Assembly (NCBI GenBank): GCA_036514995.1
Contig: DATBWB010000107.1
Location: 1 to 39,447 of the forward strand
From: Candidatus Acidiferrales bacterium
GTDB taxonomy: Bacteria; Acidobacteriota; Terriglobia; Acidiferrales; DATBWB01
Reading direction: 5' to 3'
DNA: 39,447 nt
Below, in pieces: positions 29,779-37,918 of this stretch; the first letter of the stretch is position 1; each line of letters opens with the position of its first letter. The notes under the pieces are model-generated. The model worked only from the letters and a program-made list of their open reading frames with translations, searched no databases and was not told the DNA's origin. Made by a program: the position numbers and the translations under genes.

Positions 29779-30732
29779 ATGAAACTCGATAGAGCATCGG
29801 GGGCGGGGCCAGCGTACGGACGGCTATCGCCCGAAGAATTGCAGCGTCGCGCAAGCCAAGGGCTCGAACTCCTCCGGGCCTGCACCGTCTGCCCGCGCGA
29901 CTGTCAGGTAAACCGGCTCGACAACGCATTTGCCGTGTGCAAGACGGGACGTTACGCCCAGGTGGCCAGCTATGGCCCGCACTTTGGCGAGGAGGATTGT
30001 CTGCGCGGGCGGCGCGGCTCCGGCACGATCTTCTTTTCCTACTGCAATCTCCGCTGCGTGTTTTGCCAGAACTTTGACATCAGTTGGAAGGGGAACGGCA
30101 CCGGCGCGCCGCCCGAGCGGCTGGCGGAGATGATGCTCGAACTGCAGGACCAAGGCTGCCACAACATCAACTTGGTGACGCCGGAGCACGTCGTGCCCCA
30201 GATTTTGGAGGCGTTGGTGATGGCAGTTGCCCGGGGACTGCGCTTGCCTCTGGTGTACAACACCAGCGCTTACGATTCCATGGATAGTCTGTGGTTACTC
30301 GACGGCGTGGTGGACATCTACATGCCCGATTTCAAATTCTGGGATACGGAAATGGCGCGCAAGTATTCCCGTGCTCCCGACTATCCCGAGGTGGCTCGCC
30401 GGACGATCAAGGAGATGCACCGGCAGGTAGGTGAACTGGTGCTGGACGAAGAAGGGGTGGCGACCCGCGGGGTTCTTTTACGCCACCTGGTCATGCCGGG
30501 AAACGTGGCCGGCACGCGCGAGGTGTGCCGCTGGATCGCTCGAGAACTGAGTCTGGATACGTACGTCAACATTATGGCGCAGTATTACCCGGCGGGAAAA
30601 GTCAGCGGCACCGAATATGCCGAAATCGCTCGCCGCGTGACACCCGAGGAATATGGGCTAGCCCTCCGCGAGGCGATCGAAGCGGGCCTGCGCCGGCTCG
30701 ACGCGCGCCGGCCAAGCTACGCTGTGCTTTAG
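29779..30732 (+). CDS. radical SAM protein, PflX/COG1313-like activase
   Basis: Radical SAM enzymes cleave S-adenosylmethionine to start radical chemistry. This subfamily resembles pyruvate formate-lyase activators but its target is unknown. The 317-aa protein has the cluster motif CNLRCVFC (Cys89, 93, 96) inside RGSGTIFFSYCNLRCVFCQNFDIS. N-terminal cysteines CTVCPRDC plus VCKTGRY (Cys35, 38, 42, 54) could bind a second metal site. NLVTPEHVVPQI and DIYMPDFKFWDTEMARKYSRAPDY are typical of COG1313. No glycyl-radical enzyme lies nearby. The FmdE-like gene follows 40 bases after its stop. A -10-like box is not clear before the ATG. Confidence 0.88.
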   Translation: MKLDRASGAGPAYGRLSPEELQRRASQGLELLRACTVCPRDCQVNRLDNAFAVCKTGRYAQVASYGPHFGEEDCLRGRRGSGTIFFSYCNLRCVFCQNFDISWKGNGTGAPPERLAEMMLELQDQGCHNINLVTPEHVVPQILEALVMAVARGLRLPLVYNTSAYDSMDSLWLLDGVVDIYMPDFKFWDTEMARKYSRAPDYPEVARRTIKEMHRQVGELVLDEEGVATRGVLLRHLVMPGNVAGTREVCRWIARELSLDTYVNIMAQYYPAGKVSGTEYAEIARRVTPEEYGLALREAIEAGLRRLDARRPSYAVL

Positions 30733-30754
30733 AAGCCTGCCTCTTCCGCCTGCG

Positions 30755-30763
30755 TGATATGAT
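30755..30763 (+). promoter_or_regulatory. extended -10 of the FmdE-like gene (leaderless arrangement)
   Basis: TGATATGAT is an extended -10 element (TG at 30755-30756, TATGAT at 30758-30763). Nine bases separate it from the GTG at 30773, so the transcript should start at or next to the start codon. Confidence 0.5.
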
Positions 30764-30772
30764 GCCAGCTTG

Positions 30773-31351
30773 GTGAAAAGCCTCGACGAATATCTTGAGC
30801 TGGCGGCGAAGGCTCACGGCCACACTTGCGCCGGCCAGGTGCTTGGCGTGCGGCTGGCGATGATGGGCCTGCGCGAGATCGGGATCGAAGACCCGATCAA
30901 GGAGCGCAAGCGGCTCATCACCTTTGTCGAAATTGATCGCTGCGCGACGGATGCCGTGTCGCTCGTCACCGGCTGCCGGCTGGGAAAGCGCGCGCTCAAG
31001 TACGTGGACTACGGCAAGGTCGCCGCCACCTTTGTGGACCTCCAAACGGGCCGAGCCATCCGCATTGTCGCCAAGGAGGGCTCAAAGCAGCGGGCCCGGG
31101 AGATGTTTCCCTCGCTCGACAAGGAGCGCGGCCAGCGGCAAGCCTATCGCCTGATCCCTGAAGAAGAACTTTTTGAGAAGCAGTGGGTGCAGGTCAAGCT
31201 CGACGAGAAGGACTTGCCCGGCTACCGCGGGCCGCGAGTGGCGTGCTCGAAATGTGGCGAGGGGATCAACTTTGGCCGCCAGCGGGTCGTGGACGGCAAG
31301 GCCCTGTGTCGCGCCTGTGCCGGAGAATCGTATTACGAGCTACTGAGGTAG
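30773..31351 (+). CDS. FmdE-like protein with C-terminal zinc ribbon
   Basis: The FmdE family is named from a protein of formylmethanofuran dehydrogenase operons; bacterial members have no proven role. The 192-aa protein has the family metal-ligand positions HGHTCAGQ (His15/17, Cys19), DRCATDA (Cys57) and TGCRLGKRAL (Cys68). A linker and a zinc ribbon follow, C-x2-C-x17-C-x2-C (Cys148, 151, 169, 172). GTG 30773 is used because it sits 9 bases after an extended -10; a TTG one codon earlier is possible. It pairs with the upstream radical SAM gene. Metal or molybdenum/tungsten handling is only a guess. Confidence 0.85.
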   Translation: MKSLDEYLELAAKAHGHTCAGQVLGVRLAMMGLREIGIEDPIKERKRLITFVEIDRCATDAVSLVTGCRLGKRALKYVDYGKVAATFVDLQTGRAIRIVAKEGSKQRAREMFPSLDKERGQRQAYRLIPEEELFEKQWVQVKLDEKDLPGYRGPRVACSKCGEGINFGRQRVVDGKALCRACAGESYYELLR

Positions 31352-31394
31352 CTCATGAGCGGCTGGGCGTCTGCCGCTGCGAACGGCTGACCCC

Positions 31395-32261
31395 CTACCG
31401 CGGTCGCAACAACTGAAAGAAGCTCTGCGCCTCCACCAGTCGCGTACCGAAAAAGTTCTGCCAGACGCCGAGGAGCAGGAAGGGCAGGACGCAGGCAAGC
31501 GCCCAAAGTTTGGCGCCTCCGGAGACCTTCTCCTCCGGTTCCCAGCGGAAGAGCCGCCAGGAAATTCCAAATCCAACCGCGAACGCAACCAGCAAGGCCG
31601 CGACCTCCGGGAGAAGATGTCGCGTGCTGACGCCGCGCAGCATTACCCCTTGTAACGCAGTGACCAGGTAGGTGGCCGGGAGGAACAGCGCGAAGCGCTG
31701 CACCCAAGGGGGCAGCATGGGCAGCGGGATCGTCGCGCCAGAAAGAAAGAGCAGCGCAAACCAGAATAGATTGTTGATGACCTGAGTCTCCTGCATCGTG
31801 TTGGCCACCGATGCGATGATGAGCCCGAGCGCGGAAAAGGCGATCAGCCCAAGCGTGCTCCAGAAGGCAATCGCCAGAGGATTCGCCGGCCAGGGCATTT
31901 TGAAGAGCCAGTGGGCGCCGGCGAACTCGATGAGGATGACGGGAATCTGGAAGAGATAATTCGCCAGGATGCTGGAGCCGAGCATGTGGCCGGCGCCGAT
32001 GGGGGCGAGGCGAAACCGGCGGAGGATGCCGCGCTCCCGGCTCATCACCAGTTGAATTCCCAGGCCCCAGAAGCCGCTGCCCATGACGGTCAGCGTCACC
32101 ACCGGGCCCATCAAGTAGGAGGTCGCCTGGGGGTCGCTCCCGGCAAGCAAGCCGCCATAGACCAAGAGAAACACCAGCGGGAAAATGAAGGTGAAAAAGA
32201 GGGCGGCGCGATTGCGGGCCACCAGCCGCAAACGCAACGCGGTAAGTCGCCAGAGCTTCAT
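31395..32261 (-). CDS. ABC-2 type transporter permease
   Basis: This is the membrane subunit of an exporter partnered with the ATPase encoded directly upstream. The 288-aa protein has a basic amphipathic N-terminus (MKLWRLTALRLRLVARNRAALFF), then six hydrophobic segments. The ABC-2 signature region is WFALLFLSGATIPLPMLPPWVQRFALFLPATYLVTALQG. Its ATG overlaps the ATPase stop as TGATG, so the two are translationally coupled. The substrate is unknown; daunorubicin/Nod-factor/lipid-type exporters share this architecture. A further hydrophobic helix near the C-terminus is present. The protein ends LLRPR, 44 bases from the convergent FmdE-like gene. Confidence 0.9.
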   Translation of the reverse strand: MKLWRLTALRLRLVARNRAALFFTFIFPLVFLLVYGGLLAGSDPQATSYLMGPVVTLTVMGSGFWGLGIQLVMSRERGILRRFRLAPIGAGHMLGSSILANYLFQIPVILIEFAGAHWLFKMPWPANPLAIAFWSTLGLIAFSALGLIIASVANTMQETQVINNLFWFALLFLSGATIPLPMLPPWVQRFALFLPATYLVTALQGVMLRGVSTRHLLPEVAALLVAFAVGFGISWRLFRWEPEEKVSGGAKLWALACVLPFLLLGVWQNFFGTRLVEAQSFFQLLRPR

Positions 32262-33184
32262 CAGTCGCGCAACCGCCGCCCGGTTATCTCGATGAAAACG
32301 TCCTCCAGGCTGGGCCGGGCGATGTGGAGGTCCAATAGCTCGTTCTCGACAGCTTCCAGGAACTTCACCAGCGCCACCAGCGACCGGGCTGGCTGGCTGG
32401 AATAAAGCAGGTAGCCGCCGTCGGCGGCGTGGACGTCCGCCACCGCTTCCAGATCCATGAGCTTATAGACATCGGCCGGGCGAGCGAGCCTGATTTCCAG
32501 CCGGCAATGGCTTCCGGAGCGTCCGGTGAGCGCCCGCGGGGTGTCGAGGGCGATCAGTTTGCCAAAATCCATGATGGCCACGCGGTCGCAGAGCATTTCG
32601 GCTTCCTCGATGTAGTGCGTGGTGAGGAGGACGGTTCGGCCTTCGCGCTTCATCTCACGGATCACGTCGTAAATTTCACGGCGCACCTGGGCGTCGAGCC
32701 CGGCTGTCGGCTCGTCCAGCAAAACCAATTCCGGATCGTTCACCAGCGCCAGCAAGAGCGCCAGCCGCTGTTTCTGGCCGCCGGAGAGGCTGTCATAAAA
32801 GGCATCAGATTTTTCTTCGAGGCCAAAGCGGCGCAGGAGTTCCATCGACGAGCGGCGCTTGCGGTAAAGGCTGCCGAAGAGTTCGACAGCTTCCCCGGCG
32901 GTCATCTTGTCGGACAGGACGGTGGACTGGAGTTGCGCCCCGATGCGCTGTTTCACCTCATGGGAATCGCGCCGGGGATCCAGGCCGCAAACGCGAACCT
33001 CGCCGGCGTCGGCCTGGCGGAGGCCTTCGAGGATTTCGATGGTTGTCGTCTTGCCGGCACCGTTTGGGCCGAGCAGTCCGAAGACCTCGCCGCGATGGAT
33101 TTCGAAATCAATTCCCCGGACCGCTTCCACCTTGCCATAGCGCTTGACGAGTCTCGATACGCTGACGATCGCTTCAACGGTCAC
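32261..33184 (-). CDS. ABC-2 exporter ATP-binding protein
   Basis: This is the ATPase that powers the permease encoded downstream. The 307-aa protein has Walker A GPNGAGKT (39-46), the signature LSGGQKQR (133-140), Walker B LVLLDEP (153-159) with DEPTAGLD, and the switch His in LLTTHYIEEAEML. A C-terminal regulatory extension of about 90 residues follows, ending in RPSLEDVFIEITGRRLRD, typical of the DrrA/NatA type. GTG 33184 gives the usual start VTVEAIVSVSRLVKRYG and has a G-rich stretch upstream. Longer frames reach into non-conserved sequence toward 33304. It is divergent from the PBP gene. Confidence 0.92.
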   Translation of the reverse strand: MTVEAIVSVSRLVKRYGKVEAVRGIDFEIHRGEVFGLLGPNGAGKTTTIEILEGLRQADAGEVRVCGLDPRRDSHEVKQRIGAQLQSTVLSDKMTAGEAVELFGSLYRKRRSSMELLRRFGLEEKSDAFYDSLSGGQKQRLALLLALVNDPELVLLDEPTAGLDAQVRREIYDVIREMKREGRTVLLTTHYIEEAEMLCDRVAIMDFGKLIALDTPRALTGRSGSHCRLEIRLARPADVYKLMDLEAVADVHAADGGYLLYSSQPARSLVALVKFLEAVENELLDLHIARPSLEDVFIEITGRRLRD

Positions 33185-33297
33185 GAATCCCCCGCAATGC
33201 AAGGCGGAGCCGAGCAAATTTCCCATTCTATGTGGCACGAAGCAGGGAATCAATCGGCAGTTGCCCGTGGCGCTTTCCCATGAAGCGAGGTGGACGT

Positions 33298-33327
33298 TTG
33301 ACACCCTTCGTTCCCCCCACCTAGAAT
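33298..33327 (+). promoter_or_regulatory. promoter of the class A PBP gene (leaderless arrangement)
   Basis: A perfect TTGACA (33298-33303) and TAGAAT (33322-33327) are separated by 18 bases. The -10 ends 9 bases before the ATG at 33337, leaving a leader of only a few bases at most and no ribosome binding site. Confidence 0.7.
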
Positions 33328-33336
33328 TCTTCCGAC

Positions 33337-35643
33337 ATGAGCATCTTTCCGCCGCTGCCGCCGATTACGGTTCGCGGCAAGGAATATTTCGGGAAAATCA
33401 TTTTCGTCTTTCTTCTCTTCTTTTCTATTGTGATCGGCGTCCTAACGGGGCTGCTGTTTGTGTACAAGAGCGATCTGCCGGAGGTCCATGCGCTTGAAAC
33501 CTATCGCCCCGGCGTCATCACGGAGCTGTACTCGGACGAAGGGCAAGTGATCGGCAGCTTCGCGCTCCAGCGGCGCGTCATTGTCACCTACCAGCAGGTT
33601 CCGGCCGTTCTGCGCAATGCCATCCTGGCGACCGAGGACAAGAATTTCTTTAGCCACTGGGGCATTGACGTGCCGCGGCTGATTCGCGCGGCGACGAAGG
33701 ACCTGATCAAGCTCCGCCGGGCCGAGGGCGCCAGCACCGTCACCATGCAGCTCACCCGCGTTTTGTTCCTGACACCCGAGAAGAGCTTCAAGCGCAAGAT
33801 GCAGGAGATGCTGCTGGCGGTGCAGATCGAGCGAGCCTTTTCCAAGCAGCAGATTTTCACCCTGTATGCCAACCAGATTTATCTCGGCCACGGCAACTAT
33901 GGCTTTGCCGCGGCGGCCGAGTTCTACTTTGGAAAAAAGTTGAACGAGCTCACGCTGCCTGAAGCGGCTACGCTGGTGGCGCGCATCCGGGGGCCAGGCT
34001 ATTCACCGCTGCTCTATCCCCAAAGAGCGCTCGAGCGCCGGAATCTGGTGCTGGAGCGGATGCGCGTGGAAGGATTCTTGACCAAGGCGGAAGCGCAAGC
34101 GGCCAAGCAGGCGCCCCTGGACCTCCATGTGCAATATCCTCGCAACGACCTGGCTCCCTATTTTGTGGAAGAGATTCGCCGCTATCTCGAACGAACCTAC
34201 GGGACGGAGGCAGTCCACGAAAAGGGCTTGCGGGTTTACACCACGCTCAACCTTGCCCTGCAGCAGGCGGCCAACCAGGCCGTCTTCAACGGCCTGCGCG
34301 CCTACGACAAACGACACGGCTGGCGGGGCGCGCCTCGTAACATCCTCAAGGAGAAGCTCGGCACGCTCGAAAGCTACGCCGACGAGGATTGGCGACGACC
34401 AGTTGAAAAGGGCAAGTGGGTTAACGGCTTGGTCGTGAGCGTCACCTCGTCAGCGGCGACGGTCAAGCTCGGACCTTACACCGCCACCGTCAGTGCGCCC
34501 GACTTTGCCTGGACGGGCAAGAAATCGCCGCGCGAGATATTTGAGGTGGGCGACCTGGATCTCTTTCGGGTTGTGGAGCTGAGCGGCAAGACGGCTCGCG
34601 TGCAACTGGAACAGAAACCGGCGGTGCAGGGCGCGCTGGTTGCCATTGAGAATCAAACGGGTGAAATCAAGGCCATGGTTGGCGGTTATAGTTTTGAAGA
34701 GAGCAAGTTCAATCGTGCCACGCAGGCTCTGCGCCAGGCGGGCTCTTCCTTCAAGCCCTATGTTTACGTCACCGCCTTCGAGCAGGGGCTGACGCCCTTT
34801 GAGACGGTGGTGGACGCGCCCATCAGCTATCCCACCCCGCAGGGCATTTGGGCGCCGCGCAACTACGACCACAAGTTTGAAGGCACCATTACCTATCGCC
34901 GGGCGCTGGCTGAATCCCGCAACATCCCAGCCATCAAAGTAGCCGAGCGGGTGGGCATGAAAAACGTGGTCGAGGTGGCGCATCGTTTTGGGATCACCTC
35001 GCGGTTAGAACCCTTTCTAGCGGTGGCCATCGGCGCCGCTGATCTGACCCTGCTCGAGCACACCTCGGCCTACGCTGCCTTTCCCAACGATGGCGTCCGG
35101 GTGGATCCCTTCTACATCCGCAAGGTGACAAGCTACGATGGCACCAGCCTGGAGGAGCATAAACCGACCGTGCACGACGTGGTCGCCCCGGCCGTCGCAA
35201 GAACGATGGTGGCCGCGCTCAGTGACGTCATTAACTTTGGCACCGGCGTGCGCGCCAAGAGCCTCGGCCGGCCGCTGGCAGGCAAGACGGGCACAACGAA
35301 TGAGTGGAGCGACGCCTGGTTTATTGGCTTCAGCCCGTCGCTGACCTGCGGCGTCTGGGTAGGGTTTGATGACAAGCGGCTTTCCCTCGGCAAAGGCGAA
35401 ACGGGCGCCCGGGCGGCGTTGCCCATCTGGGCCGACTTCATGCAAGCGGAGCTTGCCGGTCGGCCGGTAGAAGCTTTCCCGAACGTCGTTGCGCTAGGCG
35501 ACTGGCCCCAGGCCAAATCGGTGAGGGTCGATACGCCGGACGAAGCTCCCGCCACGCACGAGGAAGAGGAAGAGAAGCCCCCGCCCCCGCCGCCTGCGCC
35601 AGCTCTTCCTGCTTCTGCCCCTAGCGGTCGCAACGGAGCATAG
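33337..35643 (+). CDS. class A penicillin-binding protein (PBP1A type)
   Basis: This bifunctional cell-wall enzyme polymerises lipid II and cross-links peptides. The 768-aa protein has one membrane helix (about 19-43). A GT51 glycosyltransferase follows, with Glu100 in ILATEDKNFFSHWGID and EGASTVTMQLTR. An OB-like insertion comes next (WVNGLVVSVTSSAATVKLGPY). The transpeptidase has Ser470-x2-Lys473 (SSFKP), SRN (526-528) and KTGT (649-652, in LAGKTGTTNEWSDAWF). The tail is unusual: EEEEEK, a run of prolines and then Ala/Pro. The promoter ends 9 bases before the ATG, so translation is probably leaderless. It is transcribed divergently from the ABC exporter and convergently to thiL. Confidence 0.95.
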   Translation: MSIFPPLPPITVRGKEYFGKIIFVFLLFFSIVIGVLTGLLFVYKSDLPEVHALETYRPGVITELYSDEGQVIGSFALQRRVIVTYQQVPAVLRNAILATEDKNFFSHWGIDVPRLIRAATKDLIKLRRAEGASTVTMQLTRVLFLTPEKSFKRKMQEMLLAVQIERAFSKQQIFTLYANQIYLGHGNYGFAAAAEFYFGKKLNELTLPEAATLVARIRGPGYSPLLYPQRALERRNLVLERMRVEGFLTKAEAQAAKQAPLDLHVQYPRNDLAPYFVEEIRRYLERTYGTEAVHEKGLRVYTTLNLALQQAANQAVFNGLRAYDKRHGWRGAPRNILKEKLGTLESYADEDWRRPVEKGKWVNGLVVSVTSSAATVKLGPYTATVSAPDFAWTGKKSPREIFEVGDLDLFRVVELSGKTARVQLEQKPAVQGALVAIENQTGEIKAMVGGYSFEESKFNRATQALRQAGSSFKPYVYVTAFEQGLTPFETVVDAPISYPTPQGIWAPRNYDHKFEGTITYRRALAESRNIPAIKVAERVGMKNVVEVAHRFGITSRLEPFLAVAIGAADLTLLEHTSAYAAFPNDGVRVDPFYIRKVTSYDGTSLEEHKPTVHDVVAPAVARTMVAALSDVINFGTGVRAKSLGRPLAGKTGTTNEWSDAWFIGFSPSLTCGVWVGFDDKRLSLGKGETGARAALPIWADFMQAELAGRPVEAFPNVVALGDWPQAKSVRVDTPDEAPATHEEEEEKPPPPPPAPALPASAPSGRNGA

Positions 35644-35802
35644 CCCCGGGGTATCCTTCCAACTATCTCCACCGCGAAACTTATCTTGCCTCCTCTTGTC
35701 GGAATGACTGCCGGGCAGAGTAGCGCACCGCCTTCTTGGCTGCTCTAGCTCGCCCACCCTTGGGCTACGCGAGCTTGCCCAGAGTGGGAATGGCATCGGC
35801 GC
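35644..35802. other. convergent intergenic region with a hairpin
   Basis: Between the PBP and thiL stops lies a stem-loop, arms AGCTCGC (35747-35753) and GCGAGCT (35769-35775), with an inner CCCA/TGGG pair. It could act as a two-way terminator, but no T-run follows on either strand. It may be another dispersed palindrome. Confidence 0.35.
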
Positions 35803-36795
35803 TCACTTTTTCTGCTTGCGGAAATGATCCCAGCCAAGCGGAAGGAGCGGCTCAAGTCGGCCGTCCTTCTGGACAAGGTAGATGCCGGGGTCGCGCGTCA
35901 CGCGACCAATGCGAGTCAGCGGCACACCAGCAAGCCTCCTGGGTACGCGGCGCCTCCGGTGGGAGGGAACCGTGAACAGCAACTCGTAGTCCTCTCCGCC
36001 ATGCAAAGCGAATTGGATCGGGTCGAGATGGCGAGTGGCGCGCTCATGAGGCAGCTTAGGTGCCGGAAGCTCGGAGCTTTCCACCAAGGCGCCGACCCGA
36101 CTGGCGCGGCAGAGATGGTGCAAATCTGTGGACAGACCATCGCTCAAGTCAATCATGGCGGACGGCAACCTCAAACGTGCCAGTTCCAGCGCCAGCCGAC
36201 AACGGGCTTCCGGGTAGAGATGCTGGCGAAGGTCTTGTCGCAGCCGTCTGTCTTGTGGTTTTGCCCCCCGCCGGATCAGCTCCAGCCCCAGGGCCGCCCG
36301 CCCAAGCTTCCCCGAAACGAAGATGTCATCCCCGGCCCGAGCACGGCTGCGGAGGACGGCCTGACCTCGCCTGACTTGGCCAACCACGGTTACGTCAGCC
36401 GCGAAGGCATGCCCGCCAATACTGGTGTCTCCGCCTGCGACCCGGAGACCGATCCGGCGACAGGCCACCCGAACCCCACTTAAAAACTCCTCGAGCCAAC
36501 GTTCGGGTGTGTTTCGCCGAAGCGATAGAGAGAGAAATACCGCCAGCGGCCTGGCGGCCATGGCAGCTAGGTCGGAAGCCCCACGCATGATCGCCTTGAA
36601 ACCGATCACATCGGGCGGGTGAATCTTCGGCAGAAAGTGAACCCCCTCTACAAAAAGATCGGTGGTGATTACTGGTTCATGACCTGGCAAAAGCCGCAGC
36701 ACGGCGGCGTCATCTCCGAGCCCTACCACAAAATGGAGGGAGTGAGTGGGAAGCTTCCGTTGCAACCAATCCATCCATTCCACTTCACTCTGCAT
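35803..36795 (-). CDS. thiL: thiamine-monophosphate kinase
   Basis: ThiL phosphorylates thiamine monophosphate to the active cofactor thiamine diphosphate, the last step of the pathway. The 330-aa protein shows the family signatures GLGDDAAVL, ITTDLFVEGVHF, GFKAIMRGASDLAAMAARPL, GGDTSIGG, DDIFVSGKLGRAALGL, AMIDLSDGLSTDLHHL and ALHGGEDYELLFTVP. The ATG at 36795 has no ribosome binding site. TAGAAT on this strand (36805-36810) ends 9 bases before it, with AAGACA 17 bases further up, so the mRNA is probably leaderless. That leaves no room for a TPP riboswitch. It is divergent from the M23 peptidase gene. Confidence 0.95.
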   Translation of the reverse strand: MQSEVEWMDWLQRKLPTHSLHFVVGLGDDAAVLRLLPGHEPVITTDLFVEGVHFLPKIHPPDVIGFKAIMRGASDLAAMAARPLAVFLSLSLRRNTPERWLEEFLSGVRVACRRIGLRVAGGDTSIGGHAFAADVTVVGQVRRGQAVLRSRARAGDDIFVSGKLGRAALGLELIRRGAKPQDRRLRQDLRQHLYPEARCRLALELARLRLPSAMIDLSDGLSTDLHHLCRASRVGALVESSELPAPKLPHERATRHLDPIQFALHGGEDYELLFTVPSHRRRRVPRRLAGVPLTRIGRVTRDPGIYLVQKDGRLEPLLPLGWDHFRKQKK

Positions 36796-36804
36796 AACAC
36801 ATTG

Positions 36805-36833
36805 ATTCTACTGCCTTGACTAGATTTTGTCTT
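36805..36833 (-). promoter_or_regulatory. promoter of thiL (leaderless arrangement)
   Basis: On the minus strand AAGACA (36828-36833), 17 bases and TAGAAT (36805-36810) precede the thiL ATG at 36795 by exactly 9 bases. It overlaps the divergent promoters of the M23 gene on the other strand. Confidence 0.6.
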
Positions 36834-36860
36834 GACATTATGAGGTCATATACGTACCAT
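36816..36860 (+). promoter_or_regulatory. tandem promoters of the M23 peptidase gene
   Basis: Two overlapping promoters are seen: TTGACT (36816-36821)-N17-TATGAG (36839-36844) and TTGACA (36832-36837)-N17-TACCAT (36855-36860). They leave a leader of about 130-150 bases. They overlap the thiL promoter on the other strand, so the two genes may compete for polymerase. Confidence 0.55.
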
Positions 36861-36997
36861 GTAGGCCGATTTGGAGAGTGTCTCTCTGGTTTCCGTTAGT
36901 TCGCCGGTTGTATTGGTTCGGTTCTAACGATTTGTCGCGTCGAAAGCAAGCGGCAGCCAGCCCGAAAGAAAATAGATTGGCTGAGGGGTAAAACCGC

Positions 36998-37918
36998 ATG
37001 GAGACGCGCTACTATACCTTCCTAGTGGCGACTGACAGGCGCGGCCACCTCCGCAAAATCCGCGTTTCCGCCTATCTACTTCATCTCCTTGTAGTTGCCG
37101 CGCTGGTAGGCGCGGTTACCATTGTTGCCGCTCTGAGTTCCTACACCCGGATGCTCTGGAAGGCCGCCAGCTACAACGCTCTCAAGGAAGAGAAGGATAC
37201 CCTGAAAGAGCGTTACACGCAGCTTCAAGCCATGGTCACTGACACCAATCAAAAGCTCTCCTCTCTCCAGTCCCTCGCCACCGAAGTAGCCACGACCTAT
37301 GGGGTCGTACGCTTTCGCCAGACCCCCTTTGGCCTCGCGGAAGGCCGCCCGGGCAGCCGAGCTGAATTTGATGTCACGATGGAGCAATTCCGCTTCCTGG
37401 CGGATAACGCCGCCACCGTTTCCCTGGGTGCCGATCGTCTTCAGTTGATACCCTGGAAGCGCTGGCAAGAGCTATCGGCGGCTCCCTCGACCTGGCCGGT
37501 GCTCGGCCGCATCACCGGTTCGTTTGGCGAACGCCTGGATCCTTTTAACGGAGGGGGCGCTTTTCATTCGGGCATAGACATCTCGGCCACCTATGGCGAG
37601 GCGGTGGTGGCTGCGGCTGATGGCTGGGTTGCCGCCGCTGAAGAAAAGATCGGCTATGGCCGCGTCGTGGTGGTGAACCACGGCTTCGGCTTTTCCTCCT
37701 GGTATGCTCATCTCTCCCGGTTTGCCGTACACTCCGGTCAGCCGGTGAGGCGGGGCACCACAGTGGGATACGTGGGTTCGAGCGGTCGAGCCACGGCGGC
37801 GCACCTTCACTTCGAGGTTCGGGTTAACGATACGCCGGTCAATCCTTGGCGCTATCTGGGCGGTGCCAGCCGAGCTAGCGTTCCGACGGCAGGCTCAACC
37901 TCCGTCGCTGGTTCGTAG
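36998..37918 (+). CDS. membrane-anchored M23 family metallopeptidase
   Basis: This LytM/M23 zinc endopeptidase acts on peptidoglycan cross-links outside the inner membrane, or as a non-catalytic activator. The 306-aa protein has a membrane helix (about 26-46) and a coiled coil (about 58-98, ALKEEKDTLKERYTQLQAMVTDTNQKLSSLQ). A C-terminal M23 domain has its zinc ligands intact: FHSGIDI (His190, Asp194) and AHLHFEV (His269, His271), with WYAHLS between. It may therefore be active. AGGGGT lies upstream of the ATG. It resembles cell-shape or division hydrolases. Confidence 0.92.
   Translation: METRYYTFLVATDRRGHLRKIRVSAYLLHLLVVAALVGAVTIVAALSSYTRMLWKAASYNALKEEKDTLKERYTQLQAMVTDTNQKLSSLQSLATEVATTYGVVRFRQTPFGLAEGRPGSRAEFDVTMEQFRFLADNAATVSLGADRLQLIPWKRWQELSAAPSTWPVLGRITGSFGERLDPFNGGGAFHSGIDISATYGEAVVAAADGWVAAAEEKIGYGRVVVVNHGFGFSSWYAHLSRFAVHSGQPVRRGTTVGYVGSSGRATAAHLHFEVRVNDTPVNPWRYLGGASRASVPTAGSTSVAGS

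Noticed and set aside
35803-36860. TPP riboswitch upstream of thiL
   Set aside because: The predicted promoter ends 9 bases before the ATG, leaving no leader. No thi-box-like sequence is visible.
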